From Pseudomonadota bacterium (GTDB taxonomy: Bacteria > Pseudomonadota > Gammaproteobacteria > Xanthomonadales > Xanthomonadaceae), in NCBI GenBank assembly GCA_023425225.1, contig JAFADB010000219.1, positions 1 through 9,589 on the forward strand: a DNA stretch of 9,589 bases, written 5' to 3'. Every line of letters starts with the position of its first letter. The first letter of the stretch is position 1. A model generated the notes under the pieces. The model did not search any database and was not told where the DNA came from. It saw only the letters and a program-made list of their open reading frames with translations. This document shows, piece after piece, positions 1 to 6,034 of this stretch. A program made the translations under genes and the position numbers.

Positions 1-432
1 GCCGCGCACGCCCGGGTCGGTCTCGACGATCTTCAGCTCGACGAAGTTCGGCGCCTGCACCGCGATCGGGGTGCCGTTCCACAGCGTCACCACGCAGTCC
101 TCCTCGCCCTTGAGCCACTTGGCGGCATCGCCGACGCCGGCCTTGTCGGCCTGCACCTGCTCGAAGGTCTCCTGCTGCATGAAGTGCCAGTACTCGCCGT
201 CGCTGTACAGGTACTGCATGTCGGTATCGACCACGTCGGCGGCCTCGACCGAGTCGGTGCTCTTCATGGTGATTTCCTGCACGCGACCGGACTTGATCAG
301 GCGGTAGCGCACGCGGGTGAAGGCCTGGCCCTTGCCCGGCTTGACGTAGTCGGTCTCGGTGATGATCGCCGGGTCGCCATTGATCAGGATCTTCATCCCG
401 TTCTTGACGTCGTTCATGCCGTAAGTGGCCAT
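1..432 (-). CDS. efp: Elongation factor P, N-terminal 144 residues (runs off the window)
   Basis: EF-P binds stalled ribosomes between the P and E sites and promotes peptide bonds at consecutive prolines. The visible 144 codons begin [12 protein letters not shown] and cover the KOW-like domain I, the OB domain II ([12 protein letters not shown], then [26 protein letters not shown]) and the start of domain III; about 44 residues of the usual 188 lie beyond base 1. The tip loop reads VKPGKGQAF, placing a lysine at residue 34. This is the Lys34 that EpmA/EpmB beta-lysylate in E. coli; EarP-type EF-Ps carry an arginine at this loop instead. The start is supported by GAGGAG (plus-strand ctcctc at 440-445) seven bases before the ATG. 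The gene is divergent from epmB across 102 bases, which fits an enzyme-substrate pair. No frame damage is seen. Confidence 0.97.
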   Translation of the reverse strand, partial: MATYGMNDVKNGMKILINGDPAIITETDYVKPGKGQAFTRVRYRLIKSGRVQEITMKSTDSVEAADVVDTDMQYLYSDGEYWHFMQQETFEQVQADKAGVGDAAKWLKGEEDCVVTLWNGTPIAVQAPNFVELKIVETDPGVRG

Positions 433-484
433 GCTGCAACTCCTCGGATAGGGTAAAACCGCCGCGGGGAAGCGGCCGGCCGGA

Positions 485-490
485 TACAAT
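485..490 (+). promoter_or_regulatory. Candidate -10 box for epmB
   Basis: The efp-epmB divergent spacer (433-534) contains TACAAT, five of six matches to TATAAT, 44 bases before the epmB ATG. No good -35 hexamer lies 16-18 bases upstream because the region is GC-rich. No clear Shine-Dalgarno sequence precedes the epmB ATG at 535. This is a weak call made on the -10 alone. Confidence 0.3.
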
Positions 491-534
491 GGGGAGCCCG
501 CCGCGACCGGCGGGCGCTTGTTTTCAGACCGCAC

Positions 535-1572
535 ATGATAACCGCAGCCCCCGCTCCCAGACAGCCCGCCCCCGCCCTGCCGCTGGACGCCGCGCCCGCG
601 CCGCGCTGGCAACGGCTGTGGCGCGAGGCGGTGCGCGACCCGCGCGAACTGCTGGCGCTGCTGGGGCTGGACGCGCAGGCCGCCGGCGTCTCCGACGCCG
701 CCGCGGCGCAGTTCGCGCTGCGCGTGCCGCGCGGATTCGTCGCACGCATGCGCCACGGCGACCGCCACGATCCGCTGCTGCGCCAGGTGCTGCCGCTGGA
801 CGATGAAATGCGCGCCGTGCCCGGCTTCGGCCTGGACGCGGTCGGCGACGGCGCGGCCAGGAAGGCCACCGGCGTCATCCAGAAGTACCGCGGCCGCGCG
901 CTGCTGGTGGCCACCGGCAGTTGCGCGGTGCATTGCCGCTACTGCTTCCGCCGCCATTTCCCGTACGCCGAGGAGACCGCCGCGCGCGACGGCTGGCGCG
1001 AGGCGGTGGAGGCCATCGCCGCCGACCCGGACATCGACGAGGTACTGCTGTCCGGCGGCGATCCGCTGTCGCTGGCCACGCCCAAGCTGGCCGAACTGAC
1101 CGACGCGCTGCGCGCCATCCCGCACATCAGGCGCCTGCGCATCCACAGCCGGCTGCCGGTGGTGCTGCCCGAGCGCATCGACGCCGAACTGCTGCAATGG
1201 CTGCGCTCGCTGCCGTGGCCGCTGGCGTTCGTCATCCACGCCAACCACGCCAACGAATTCGATGCTTCGGTCGATGCCGCGATGGCCGCCCTGCGCGGCA
1301 CCGGCGCGACGCTGCTGAACCAGGCGGTGCTGCTGCGCGGGGTCAATGACGACATCGACACGCTGGCCGCGCTGAGCGAGCGCAGCTTCGCCGCCGGGGT
1401 GCTGCCGTACTACCTGCACCAGCTCGACCGCGTGGCCGGCGTGGCGCATTTCGAGGTATCGGACGCACGCGCCCGAGAACTACACCGCGAACTGGCCGCA
1501 CGGCTGTCCGGCTACCTGGTGCCGAAACTGGTGCGCGAGGTGGCCGGCGACAGCGGCAAGCGGCCGCTCTGA
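535..1572 (+). CDS. epmB: EF-P beta-lysylation protein EpmB (radical-SAM lysine 2,3-aminomutase)
   Basis: EpmB converts (S)-alpha-lysine to (R)-beta-lysine, which EpmA then attaches to Lys34 of EF-P. The protein is 345 aa, close to the 342 aa of E. coli YjeK/EpmB. The radical-SAM cluster motif CAVHCRYC is at residues 130-137 (Cys130, 134, 137), followed by FRRHFPYAE, a signature of this family. SGGDPL at 173-178 matches the SAM-contacting segment, and [13 protein letters not shown] and HANHANEFD follow. The C-terminal [10 protein letters not shown] carries the predicted PLP lysine (Lys331). It lacks the extra zinc-binding C-terminal part of clostridial lysine 2,3-aminomutases, consistent with the EpmB subgroup. 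The N-terminal 25 residues are Ala/Pro-rich and poorly conserved, so the exact start is less certain. The divergent neighbour efp is its substrate protein. EpmA is not in this window. Confidence 0.95.
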   Translation: MITAAPAPRQPAPALPLDAAPAPRWQRLWREAVRDPRELLALLGLDAQAAGVSDAAAAQFALRVPRGFVARMRHGDRHDPLLRQVLPLDDEMRAVPGFGLDAVGDGAARKATGVIQKYRGRALLVATGSCAVHCRYCFRRHFPYAEETAARDGWREAVEAIAADPDIDEVLLSGGDPLSLATPKLAELTDALRAIPHIRRLRIHSRLPVVLPERIDAELLQWLRSLPWPLAFVIHANHANEFDASVDAAMAALRGTGATLLNQAVLLRGVNDDIDTLAALSERSFAAGVLPYYLHQLDRVAGVAHFEVSDARARELHRELAARLSGYLVPKLVREVAGDSGKRPL

Positions 1573-1696
1573 GTTCTGCGGCTGCCTGATCAGCGCCGAC
1601 TGTCGGTTTCGTATCGGACCGACCCGTCGTCCGCGCGAACGCTGGACCGATCAGCCGGCGTGGCGCGTCTCATACCCGAAATCGAACTTAGTGAAT

Positions 1697-1734
1697 TCGT
1701 CGTCCCCTCGAGGGTAAGGGACCCGACGATTTTT
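1697..1734 (+). terminator. Possible Rho-independent terminator downstream of epmB
   Basis: TCGTCG-TCCC (1697-1706) can pair with GGGA-CC-CGACGA (1718-1729), leaving a two-base bulge and an 11-base loop. Five T residues follow (1730-1734). It lies about 125 bases past the epmB stop on the coding strand. The bulge and the distance make this moderate at best. Confidence 0.4.
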
Positions 1735-1783
1735 GCGATGGCAGCCAGCGACGGGATCATTCCGTAACCGGGTCTTTCAGGGC

Positions 1784-1907
1784 GGTGCCCGAAGGGCGGA
1801 TGGGGTTGCCTGCAGCATGGGAAAGCCAGAGCAAAAGCGCCCCCATCCGGCGCTGCGCGCTCCCTTCCCCCCAAAAGGGGCCGTGGCCCCGCAAGCGGAG
1901 GAAGGGA
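1784..1907. repeat. Composite palindromic intergenic repeat, two units in inverted orientation
   Basis: One unit (1784-1805) contains GCCC-GAA-GGGC and ends CGGATGGGG. The second (1841-1907) begins CCCCATCCG, the exact reverse complement of that end, then has GCGC-TGC-GCGC. It closes with a long arm TCCCTTCCCCC (1861-1871) pairing with GGAGGAAGGGA (1897-1907) with one mismatch. Inside it lies a perfect GGGGCC-GT-GGCCCC (1877-1890). The pattern 'CCCATCC, short GC hairpin, CCTTC..., GAAGG' resembles small non-coding repeats that I remember as common between xanthomonad genes; this resemblance is from memory and was not searched. A related half-unit lies at 6945-6973. It could act as a structured 3' end for both converging transcripts. 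Confidence 0.6.
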
Positions 1908-1938
1908 ACTGTCGACTGCTGGGGAACTGCTGACTGCT
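1905..1938. repeat. Short direct repeat, two 16-bp copies
   Basis: GGAACTGTCGACTGCT (1905-1920) is repeated as GGAACTGCTGACTGCT (1923-1938), with two adjacent mismatches and a period of 18. It abuts the right arm of the palindromic repeat. No function is assigned; it looks like slippage-derived sequence next to the repeat. Confidence 0.6.
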
Positions 1939-2037
1939 CCTGACTTCTCGATCAATGGACAGGGCCTGGGAGCGACGACCGCAAGGCTGTAGAAGTGCGT
2001 AAGGGCTGATACCGATGCCACTCGGCTGTGGCTATGG

Positions 2038-4164
2038 CTACGCCTGCGACCGCAGCCGCCGCACCAGATCCTCGCTGCTGAGCGGGTGGCTGAACAGGTA
2101 GCCCTGCCCCAGTTCGCAGCCGCGCTCGCGCAGCAGCTGCAGTTGCGCTTCCTGCTCGATGCCCTCGGCCACCACGGTGATGCCGAGCGAATGCGCCATC
2201 GAGATCACCGCCCCAGTCAGGGCCAGGTCGTCCGGATCGCGCTGCATGTCGGCCACGAAGCTCTTGTCGATCTTGACCCCGTCCACCGGCACCTGGCGCA
2301 GGTGGTTCAGCCCGGAGAACCCGGTACCGAAGTCGTCCAGCCACACCGTGACGCCGGTGCGGTGCAGCTTGGCCATCAGGCTGCTGGCCTGCAGTTCGTC
2401 GCCCAGCACCGCGGTCTCGGTCAGCTCCAGGTGCAACCGGGAAGCCGGCAGCCCGGATTCGTCCAGGACGCGGGTCACCACCCGGTCCAGGTCGCTGGTG
2501 CGCAGCTGCCGCGGCGACACGTTCACCGCCACGAACAGCGGCTCGCCGCCGGCCGGCACCGGCCAGCCCATCGCCTCGTGGCAGGCCGCTTCCAGCACCT
2601 TCGGCCCGATCGTCTCGATCAGGCCGGTCTGCTCGGCGATCTCGATGAACACCGCCGGCGCGATCGCGCCCAGCTGCGGATGCTGCCAGCGCATCAGCGT
2701 TTCCACCCCGACCATCCGGCGGTCGGCGATGCGGAAGATCGGCTGGTAGACCAGGTGGATCTCGCCGCGCGCCCATGCGTTGCGCAGCTCGTATTCCATG
2801 TGCATGCGGCGCTCGACCGCATGGTCCATGGCTCGGCTGTAGAAGCGGTAGCAGTTCTTGCCGGCCATCTTGGCCTGGTACATGGCGATGTCGCCGTTCT
2901 TGAGCAGCGTGGTGGCGTCGGCGCCATCGTCGGGGTAGAGGGTGATGCCGATCGAGATGCCCAGGAAGACCTCGCGGTCCTGGATCACCAGCGGCCGCGC
3001 CATCTCTTCCACCAGCACATCCGCCAGCCGCGTGGCGGCCTGGGCGACGTCCCCGTCCTGGATCAGGATCACGAACTCGTCGCCGCCGAAGCGCGCCAGC
3101 ATCGGGTCCTGCTCGTCGATCTGCTCGACCGCGCGGATGATGCGTCCGGCGAACTGCACCAGCGCCTGGTCGCCGGCCTCGTGCCCGAGCGTGTCGTTGA
3201 TGCGCTTGAAATCGTCGATGTCGGCGAACAGCAGCGCCAGCTGGCGGCTGGTGCCCAAGGTTCCGATCAGGCGGTGGTCGAGCGCCTCGCGGAACGCCAG
3301 GCGGTTGGTCAACCCGGTCAGCGCGTCGGTGTAGGCCATGTGCCGGATCTCGCGATCGTGGCGGGCGATACCCTGGCTCATGCGGCCGAAGGCCTCGATC
3401 AGCTCGCCCATCTCGTCGTTGCGCCGCCCCTTCGGCGCGCCGATGTCGTAGTGGCCGGCCTCGATCTGGCGCGCGGCGGCGGCCAGCCAGCGGATCGGCT
3501 TGACCAGCGTGCGCTCGATGTAGACGGCCACCGCCGCGGCGGTGACCACCAGCCCGGCCAGCAGCAGCACCAGCCAGCCCAGGTGGCGCCGGCCCATCTC
3601 CCGCAGCCGCGCGGTCAGGTTGAGGTTGGCATCGGTTTCGAGCTGGCGTACGCGCTCCATCGACATGCCGACCCGCACCCCGCCCAGGCGCTCGCGGCCG
3701 ATCATGATCGGTCGCGCCACCTCCAGCACGTCGGCCGACTCCTGCACCACCATGTCGCGGGCGGCCACCGCCTTGGCCGCCAGCGGGTCGCGCATGGGCT
3801 GGCCGTAGTCGGCGATCTCCTCGCTGCCGTCGTGGACCAGGCGGCCCTCGGCGTCGAACACCTTCACGTAGCTGACCACCTGCTGGCGCGCGGTGTTGCG
3901 TGCCAGCACGCCGATCGTGTCCAGGTCCGAGTAGTACAGCGGGTTGGCCAGAGAGTCGGCCAGTTCCGCGCTCAGCGACTCGCCGCGGCTGCGCACGCTG
4001 CGCTCGAACAGGCCGCGCACCACGTTGCCGCTGACCGCCCCCACCTCGCGCTGCATGGTGGCCTGGCGTTCCAGCAGCAATGCCAGGATCGCGGACACCA
4101 GCACGAAGGCCAGCCCCATCGCCAGCAGGAAGCGCGCCTGCAAGCCGAATACGGTCCTGCTCAT
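2038..4164 (-). CDS. Membrane-bound GGDEF-EAL cyclic-di-GMP synthase/phosphodiesterase with a periplasmic sensor domain
   Basis: The 708-aa protein has TM1 (about 12-31), a periplasmic domain of about 160 residues (32-194, possibly Cache-like), TM2 (about 196-216) and a HAMP linker (217-270). These are followed by a GGDEF domain (276-440) and an EAL domain (455-705). The GGDEF site is intact (ARFGGDEF, 357-364; metal-site FADIDDFK, 313-320). No RxxD precedes it at the usual I-site position, so product inhibition is probably absent. The EAL signature reads ETLMRW (488-493). The other catalytic residues are kept: N548, ExTE (580-583), DDFGTGFS (610-617), K631, AEGIE (666-670) and QGY (687-689). 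Both activities are therefore possible. Its ATG overlaps the stop of the PhnD-like gene as ATGA, so translation is probably coupled, and that protein is the obvious candidate ligand sensor. The net direction of activity cannot be read from sequence. Confidence 0.93.
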   Translation of the reverse strand: MSRTVFGLQARFLLAMGLAFVLVSAILALLLERQATMQREVGAVSGNVVRGLFERSVRSRGESLSAELADSLANPLYYSDLDTIGVLARNTARQQVVSYVKVFDAEGRLVHDGSEEIADYGQPMRDPLAAKAVAARDMVVQESADVLEVARPIMIGRERLGGVRVGMSMERVRQLETDANLNLTARLREMGRRHLGWLVLLLAGLVVTAAAVAVYIERTLVKPIRWLAAAARQIEAGHYDIGAPKGRRNDEMGELIEAFGRMSQGIARHDREIRHMAYTDALTGLTNRLAFREALDHRLIGTLGTSRQLALLFADIDDFKRINDTLGHEAGDQALVQFAGRIIRAVEQIDEQDPMLARFGGDEFVILIQDGDVAQAATRLADVLVEEMARPLVIQDREVFLGISIGITLYPDDGADATTLLKNGDIAMYQAKMAGKNCYRFYSRAMDHAVERRMHMEYELRNAWARGEIHLVYQPIFRIADRRMVGVETLMRWQHPQLGAIAPAVFIEIAEQTGLIETIGPKVLEAACHEAMGWPVPAGGEPLFVAVNVSPRQLRTSDLDRVVTRVLDESGLPASRLHLELTETAVLGDELQASSLMAKLHRTGVTVWLDDFGTGFSGLNHLRQVPVDGVKIDKSFVADMQRDPDDLALTGAVISMAHSLGITVVAEGIEQEAQLQLLRERGCELGQGYLFSHPLSSEDLVRRLRSQA

Positions 4165-5093
4165 TCCACTTCCAGGCGGATGCGGTCGACGCCGCGGCGC
4201 AGGCGGTCGAGCTGGTGTTGCGACTCGGCATCCATGCGGTAGAAGCCCGACGTCCCGAAGAACTGCTTCAGCGCGGGCGCGGCCTGCGGGTCGTCGGCCG
4301 CCTGCAGCAGTACCTCCTGCAGCCGCTGTTTCACCCGTTCGTCCAGTCCGGCGCGTACCAGCTCCACCGCGCGCGGCACCGGCGCGCCTTCATGGATGAT
4401 ACGCATGTCGCGGCGGAACGCCGGTGGCATCGTCCTTTCGTCGTTCCATTCGATGTCGTTCAAGGCGCCGCAATCCACCAGCCGCTTGTGCACGTAGGCG
4501 GCGATCGCCGATGCCGATCCGGCCAGCGCGTAACCCACCGAATCCGGTGCAGGCTGGTCGCGCGGCGACAGCAGGATGCCCGGGCGCAGGTCGGCATCGA
4601 GCATGTCCATCAGCGGCAACAGGTAGGCGCTGGTGGACAACGGCGACTGCAGCGCCACGCGGCGGCCGCGCAGGTCCGCCAGCGACTGCACCGGGCTGTC
4701 CTTGCGCACGAACAGCACCGAGCGGTATTGCCGCCGCCCGTTGCGCTCGGTGAGCAGCAGCACGCCGGCGCCGGAACGCTGCGCCAGCGCCATCGCCGTG
4801 CCCGGCGTCTCGGTCACCCAGTCGACCCGGCCACGCTTGAGATAGCTGGCCATCTGCTGTGCGTTGCGCGCCATCAGGATGCGTCCCTCGGTGATGCCGA
4901 CATCGCCCATGCGCGGCACGACGTAGTCCAGCAGCGGCTTGAGCTGCTCGTAGTGGGAACGGGGATCGTCGCTGATGCGGCCGAGCACCAGCACCTGGGA
5001 GTGGACCGGTTCCGCGGCGATGGCCTGTGCGCCCAGGCCGCAGGCAGCCAGCACCAGCGCGAACGCGCCGCAAAGCCAACGCAAGCTGTACAA
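4161..5093 (-). CDS. PhnD-like periplasmic substrate-binding protein (phosphate/phosphonate-binding family)
   Basis: The 310-aa product begins MYSLRWLCGAFALVLAAC, a short basic N-terminus plus a hydrophobic core, so it is exported. Either signal peptidase I cuts after AQAIAA, or LAAC (15-18) is a lipobox and the protein is a lipoprotein. The mature part follows the PhnD fold: HYEQLKPLLDYV (48-59), DWVTETPGTAMAL (91-103), YRSVLFVRKDS (123-133) and PLSTSAYLLP (151-160). In the family, the STS helix cap binds the phosphate-like group. Where PhnD proteins often have Asp (G-x-x-D), this one reads AGSASAIAAY (191-200), so the ligand may differ; this alignment was done by eye. No permease or ATPase gene is adjacent. 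Instead it overlaps the GGDEF-EAL gene by ATGA, pointing to sensing rather than uptake. It starts 59 bases after the trmJ stop. Confidence 0.82.
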   Translation of the reverse strand: MYSLRWLCGAFALVLAACGLGAQAIAAEPVHSQVLVLGRISDDPRSHYEQLKPLLDYVVPRMGDVGITEGRILMARNAQQMASYLKRGRVDWVTETPGTAMALAQRSGAGVLLLTERNGRRQYRSVLFVRKDSPVQSLADLRGRRVALQSPLSTSAYLLPLMDMLDADLRPGILLSPRDQPAPDSVGYALAGSASAIAAYVHKRLVDCGALNDIEWNDERTMPPAFRRDMRIIHEGAPVPRAVELVRAGLDERVKQRLQEVLLQAADDPQAAPALKQFFGTSGFYRMDAESQHQLDRLRRGVDRIRLEVE

Positions 5094-5106
5094 AACATAC
5101 CTCCCC
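5091..5106 (-). promoter_or_regulatory. Shine-Dalgarno and TTG start of the PhnD-like gene
   Basis: On the minus strand GGGGAGG (plus 5106-5100) is followed by six bases and then TTG (5093-5091), which opens the frame of the signal peptide. An ATG (5098-5096) lies only one base from the GGAGG and is in the wrong frame, leading to a short shadow frame of 74 codons. A second in-frame TTG (5084-5082) is the alternative start. I chose 5093 for its spacing to the ribosome-binding site. Confidence 0.65.
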
Positions 5107-5152
5107 AGGCGAAGCGCCAAGCCTAGCCCAAAGACGTCGTGCGCAACAGTGT

Positions 5153-5908
5153 TCAAACGCTGCCGGAACCGGCCAGGCGGGCCATGCGCTGGGCATCGGA
5201 GAGGATGCCGCGCAGCAGCCGTACCTCCTGCTCGCTGAGCTCGGCCTTGAGGAACAGCCGGCGCAGCTTGCGCATGGCCGATTCCGGTGCCCGGCCCTTG
5301 TGGAAATCGATCGCGTCCAGGGTGTCGCCGAGCTGGCCGAACAGCCCTTCCAGCTGCGCGTGGCTGGCGGCCTGCTCGCGGAATCCAGGCTCCGGCGCCG
5401 GCGGCTGCACGCCGGCCAGCTGCGCCAGGCGCAGTTCGTAGGCCAGCACCTGCACCGCCGCGGCCAGGTTGAGCGAACTGAAGGCCGGATCGGACGGGAT
5501 GTGCACCGCCACATGGCACAGCTGCAGTTCGTCGTTGCTCAGCCCCGTGCGCTCGCGGCCGAACACTACCGCCACCTCGGCCGGTTCGCCGGCGCGCTGC
5601 ACCGCGCGGGCAGCGGCATCGGCGGGCAGCAGTTCCTCCAGCGCCACGCGCCGCGCACGCGCGGTGCAGCCCAGCACCAGCCGGCAATCGGCCACCGCCT
5701 CGGCCAGCGTGGCCACCACCGGCGCGTCGCCGAGCACGTCCTCGGCCCCGGCCGAACGCCGGTAGGCGACCTCGTCCAGCGGCTTTTCCGGTGCCACGAG
5801 CACCAGCCGCGACAGGCCCATCGTCTTCATCGCCCGCGCCGCCGCGCCGATGTTGCCCGGGTGCTGGGTACCGACGAGGACGAAACGGATGCGATCGGAA
5901 GCGGACAT
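5153..5908 (-). CDS. trmJ: tRNA (cytidine/uridine-32-2'-O)-methyltransferase TrmJ
   Basis: TrmJ is a SPOUT-class, SAM-dependent cytoplasmic enzyme that 2'-O-methylates nucleotide 32 in the anticodon loop of certain tRNAs. The 251-aa product (E. coli 246 aa) shows the three family motifs: NIGAAARAMKTMG (19-31), VVFGRERTGLSNDEL (114-128) and IPSDPAFSSLNLAAAVQVLAYEL (137-159), the last two forming the knot that holds SAM. The C-terminal extension after residue 165 is the helical dimerisation/tRNA-binding part typical of TrmJ. The start MSASDRIRF was chosen at 5908; an in-frame ATG nine bases upstream (5917) is equally possible, and neither has a strong Shine-Dalgarno. The frame stays open far upstream through the antisense of suhB, which is a high-GC artefact. 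It is divergent from suhB and 59 bases ahead of the PhnD-like gene, with which it may be cotranscribed. Confidence 0.93.
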   Translation of the reverse strand: MSASDRIRFVLVGTQHPGNIGAAARAMKTMGLSRLVLVAPEKPLDEVAYRRSAGAEDVLGDAPVVATLAEAVADCRLVLGCTARARRVALEELLPADAAARAVQRAGEPAEVAVVFGRERTGLSNDELQLCHVAVHIPSDPAFSSLNLAAAVQVLAYELRLAQLAGVQPPAPEPGFREQAASHAQLEGLFGQLGDTLDAIDFHKGRAPESAMRKLRRLFLKAELSEQEVRLLRGILSDAQRMARLAGSGSV

Positions 5909-5950
5909 GGACGGCATTGGCAATACGGCAAGGAAGCGGCGGACCGCAAA

Positions 5951-5959
5951 TGGTAAACT
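5951..5959 (+). promoter_or_regulatory. Candidate extended -10 promoter of suhB
   Basis: TGGTAAACT fits the extended -10 pattern TG-n-TAnnnT. No good -35 lies 17 bases upstream, which an extended -10 can tolerate. Transcription would start near 5966, giving a leader of roughly 70 bases before the suhB ATG. Confidence 0.45.
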
Positions 5960-5963
5960 GTGC

Positions 5964-5992
5964 GGCCGGCTGTCGTGCCGGCCCGCTCTTTT
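5964..5992 (+). promoter_or_regulatory. Hairpin plus boxA-like motif in the suhB leader
   Basis: A perfect 7-bp stem GGCCGGC (5964-5970)/GCCGGCC (5977-5983) with a 6-base loop is followed at once by CGCTCTTTT (5984-5992). That matches the boxA core to which NusB/NusE bind: E. coli rrn boxA is TGCTCTTTA and lambda nut boxA is CGCTCTTA. The order hairpin then boxA is the same as boxB-boxA in E. coli rRNA leaders. In E. coli, SuhB is itself a member of the Nus complex, and that complex represses suhB through a boxA in its leader. The motif ends 42 bases before the ATG and 29 before the Shine-Dalgarno. Its function here is inferred. A hairpin with a U-rich tail could also be read as a weak attenuator. 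Confidence 0.5.
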
Positions 5993-6034
5993 CCACCGCC
6001 AGTTCCAACTTCTGCCTTTACGGGAGCCATTGCC

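Larger units (their letters stand above)
1573..2037. other. Gene-free region between convergent epmB and the GGDEF-EAL gene
   Basis: These 465 bases separate two converging 3' ends. I find no credible coding sequence: the longest open frame on the minus strand (2021-1590) has no recognisable domain and runs straight through the palindromic repeats. The region holds a possible terminator (1697-1734), a composite palindromic repeat (1784-1907) and a short direct repeat (1905-1938), each listed separately. Near the epmB stop, GTCGGT (1602-1607) can pair with ACCGAC (1618-1623), or GTCGG with CCGAC at 1596-1600, giving small alternative hairpins of unknown meaning. A 5-bp stem, GCCAC/GTGGC (2017-2032), lies just past the stop of the minus-strand gene. 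Confidence 0.7.

Noticed and set aside
414..914. Minus-strand 166-codon frame across the efp-epmB spacer
   Set aside because: Ser/Arg/Ala-rich shadow antisense to epmB and overlapping the efp start; no motif.
1586..1654. Imperfect inverted repeat CTGATCAGCG / CGCT...GATCAG downstream of epmB
   Set aside because: The arms are interrupted by five unpaired bases and the loop is long; too weak to call a structure.
1590..2021. Minus-strand 143-codon frame in the epmB/GGDEF-EAL gap
   Set aside because: No domain, runs through the palindromic repeat and a possible terminator, and most of its Pro/Gly/Arg content comes from the repeat arms.
1952..4231. Minus-strand open frame of 759 codons overlapping the GGDEF-EAL gene in another frame
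   Set aside because: Arg/Gly/Ala-rich shadow of the same gene with no recognisable motif.
2086..4242. Long plus-strand open frame of 718 codons antisense to the GGDEF-EAL gene
   Set aside because: It is a high-GC shadow: the opposite strand encodes clear TM, HAMP, GGDEF and EAL motifs across the whole stretch, and this frame shows no domain and a skewed His/Gln/Arg/Leu/Ala composition.
5964..5992. Reading the suhB leader hairpin and T-rich tract as an ordinary intrinsic terminator
   Set aside because: It would sit at the very start of the suhB transcript, the T-tract is interrupted (CGCTCTTTT), and the boxA reading explains the sequence better; an attenuator is not fully excluded.
5094..6008. 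Upstream extension of the PhnD-like frame to 615 codons
   Set aside because: It overlaps trmJ in another frame; the signal peptide and GGGGAGG ribosome-binding site place the start at 5093.
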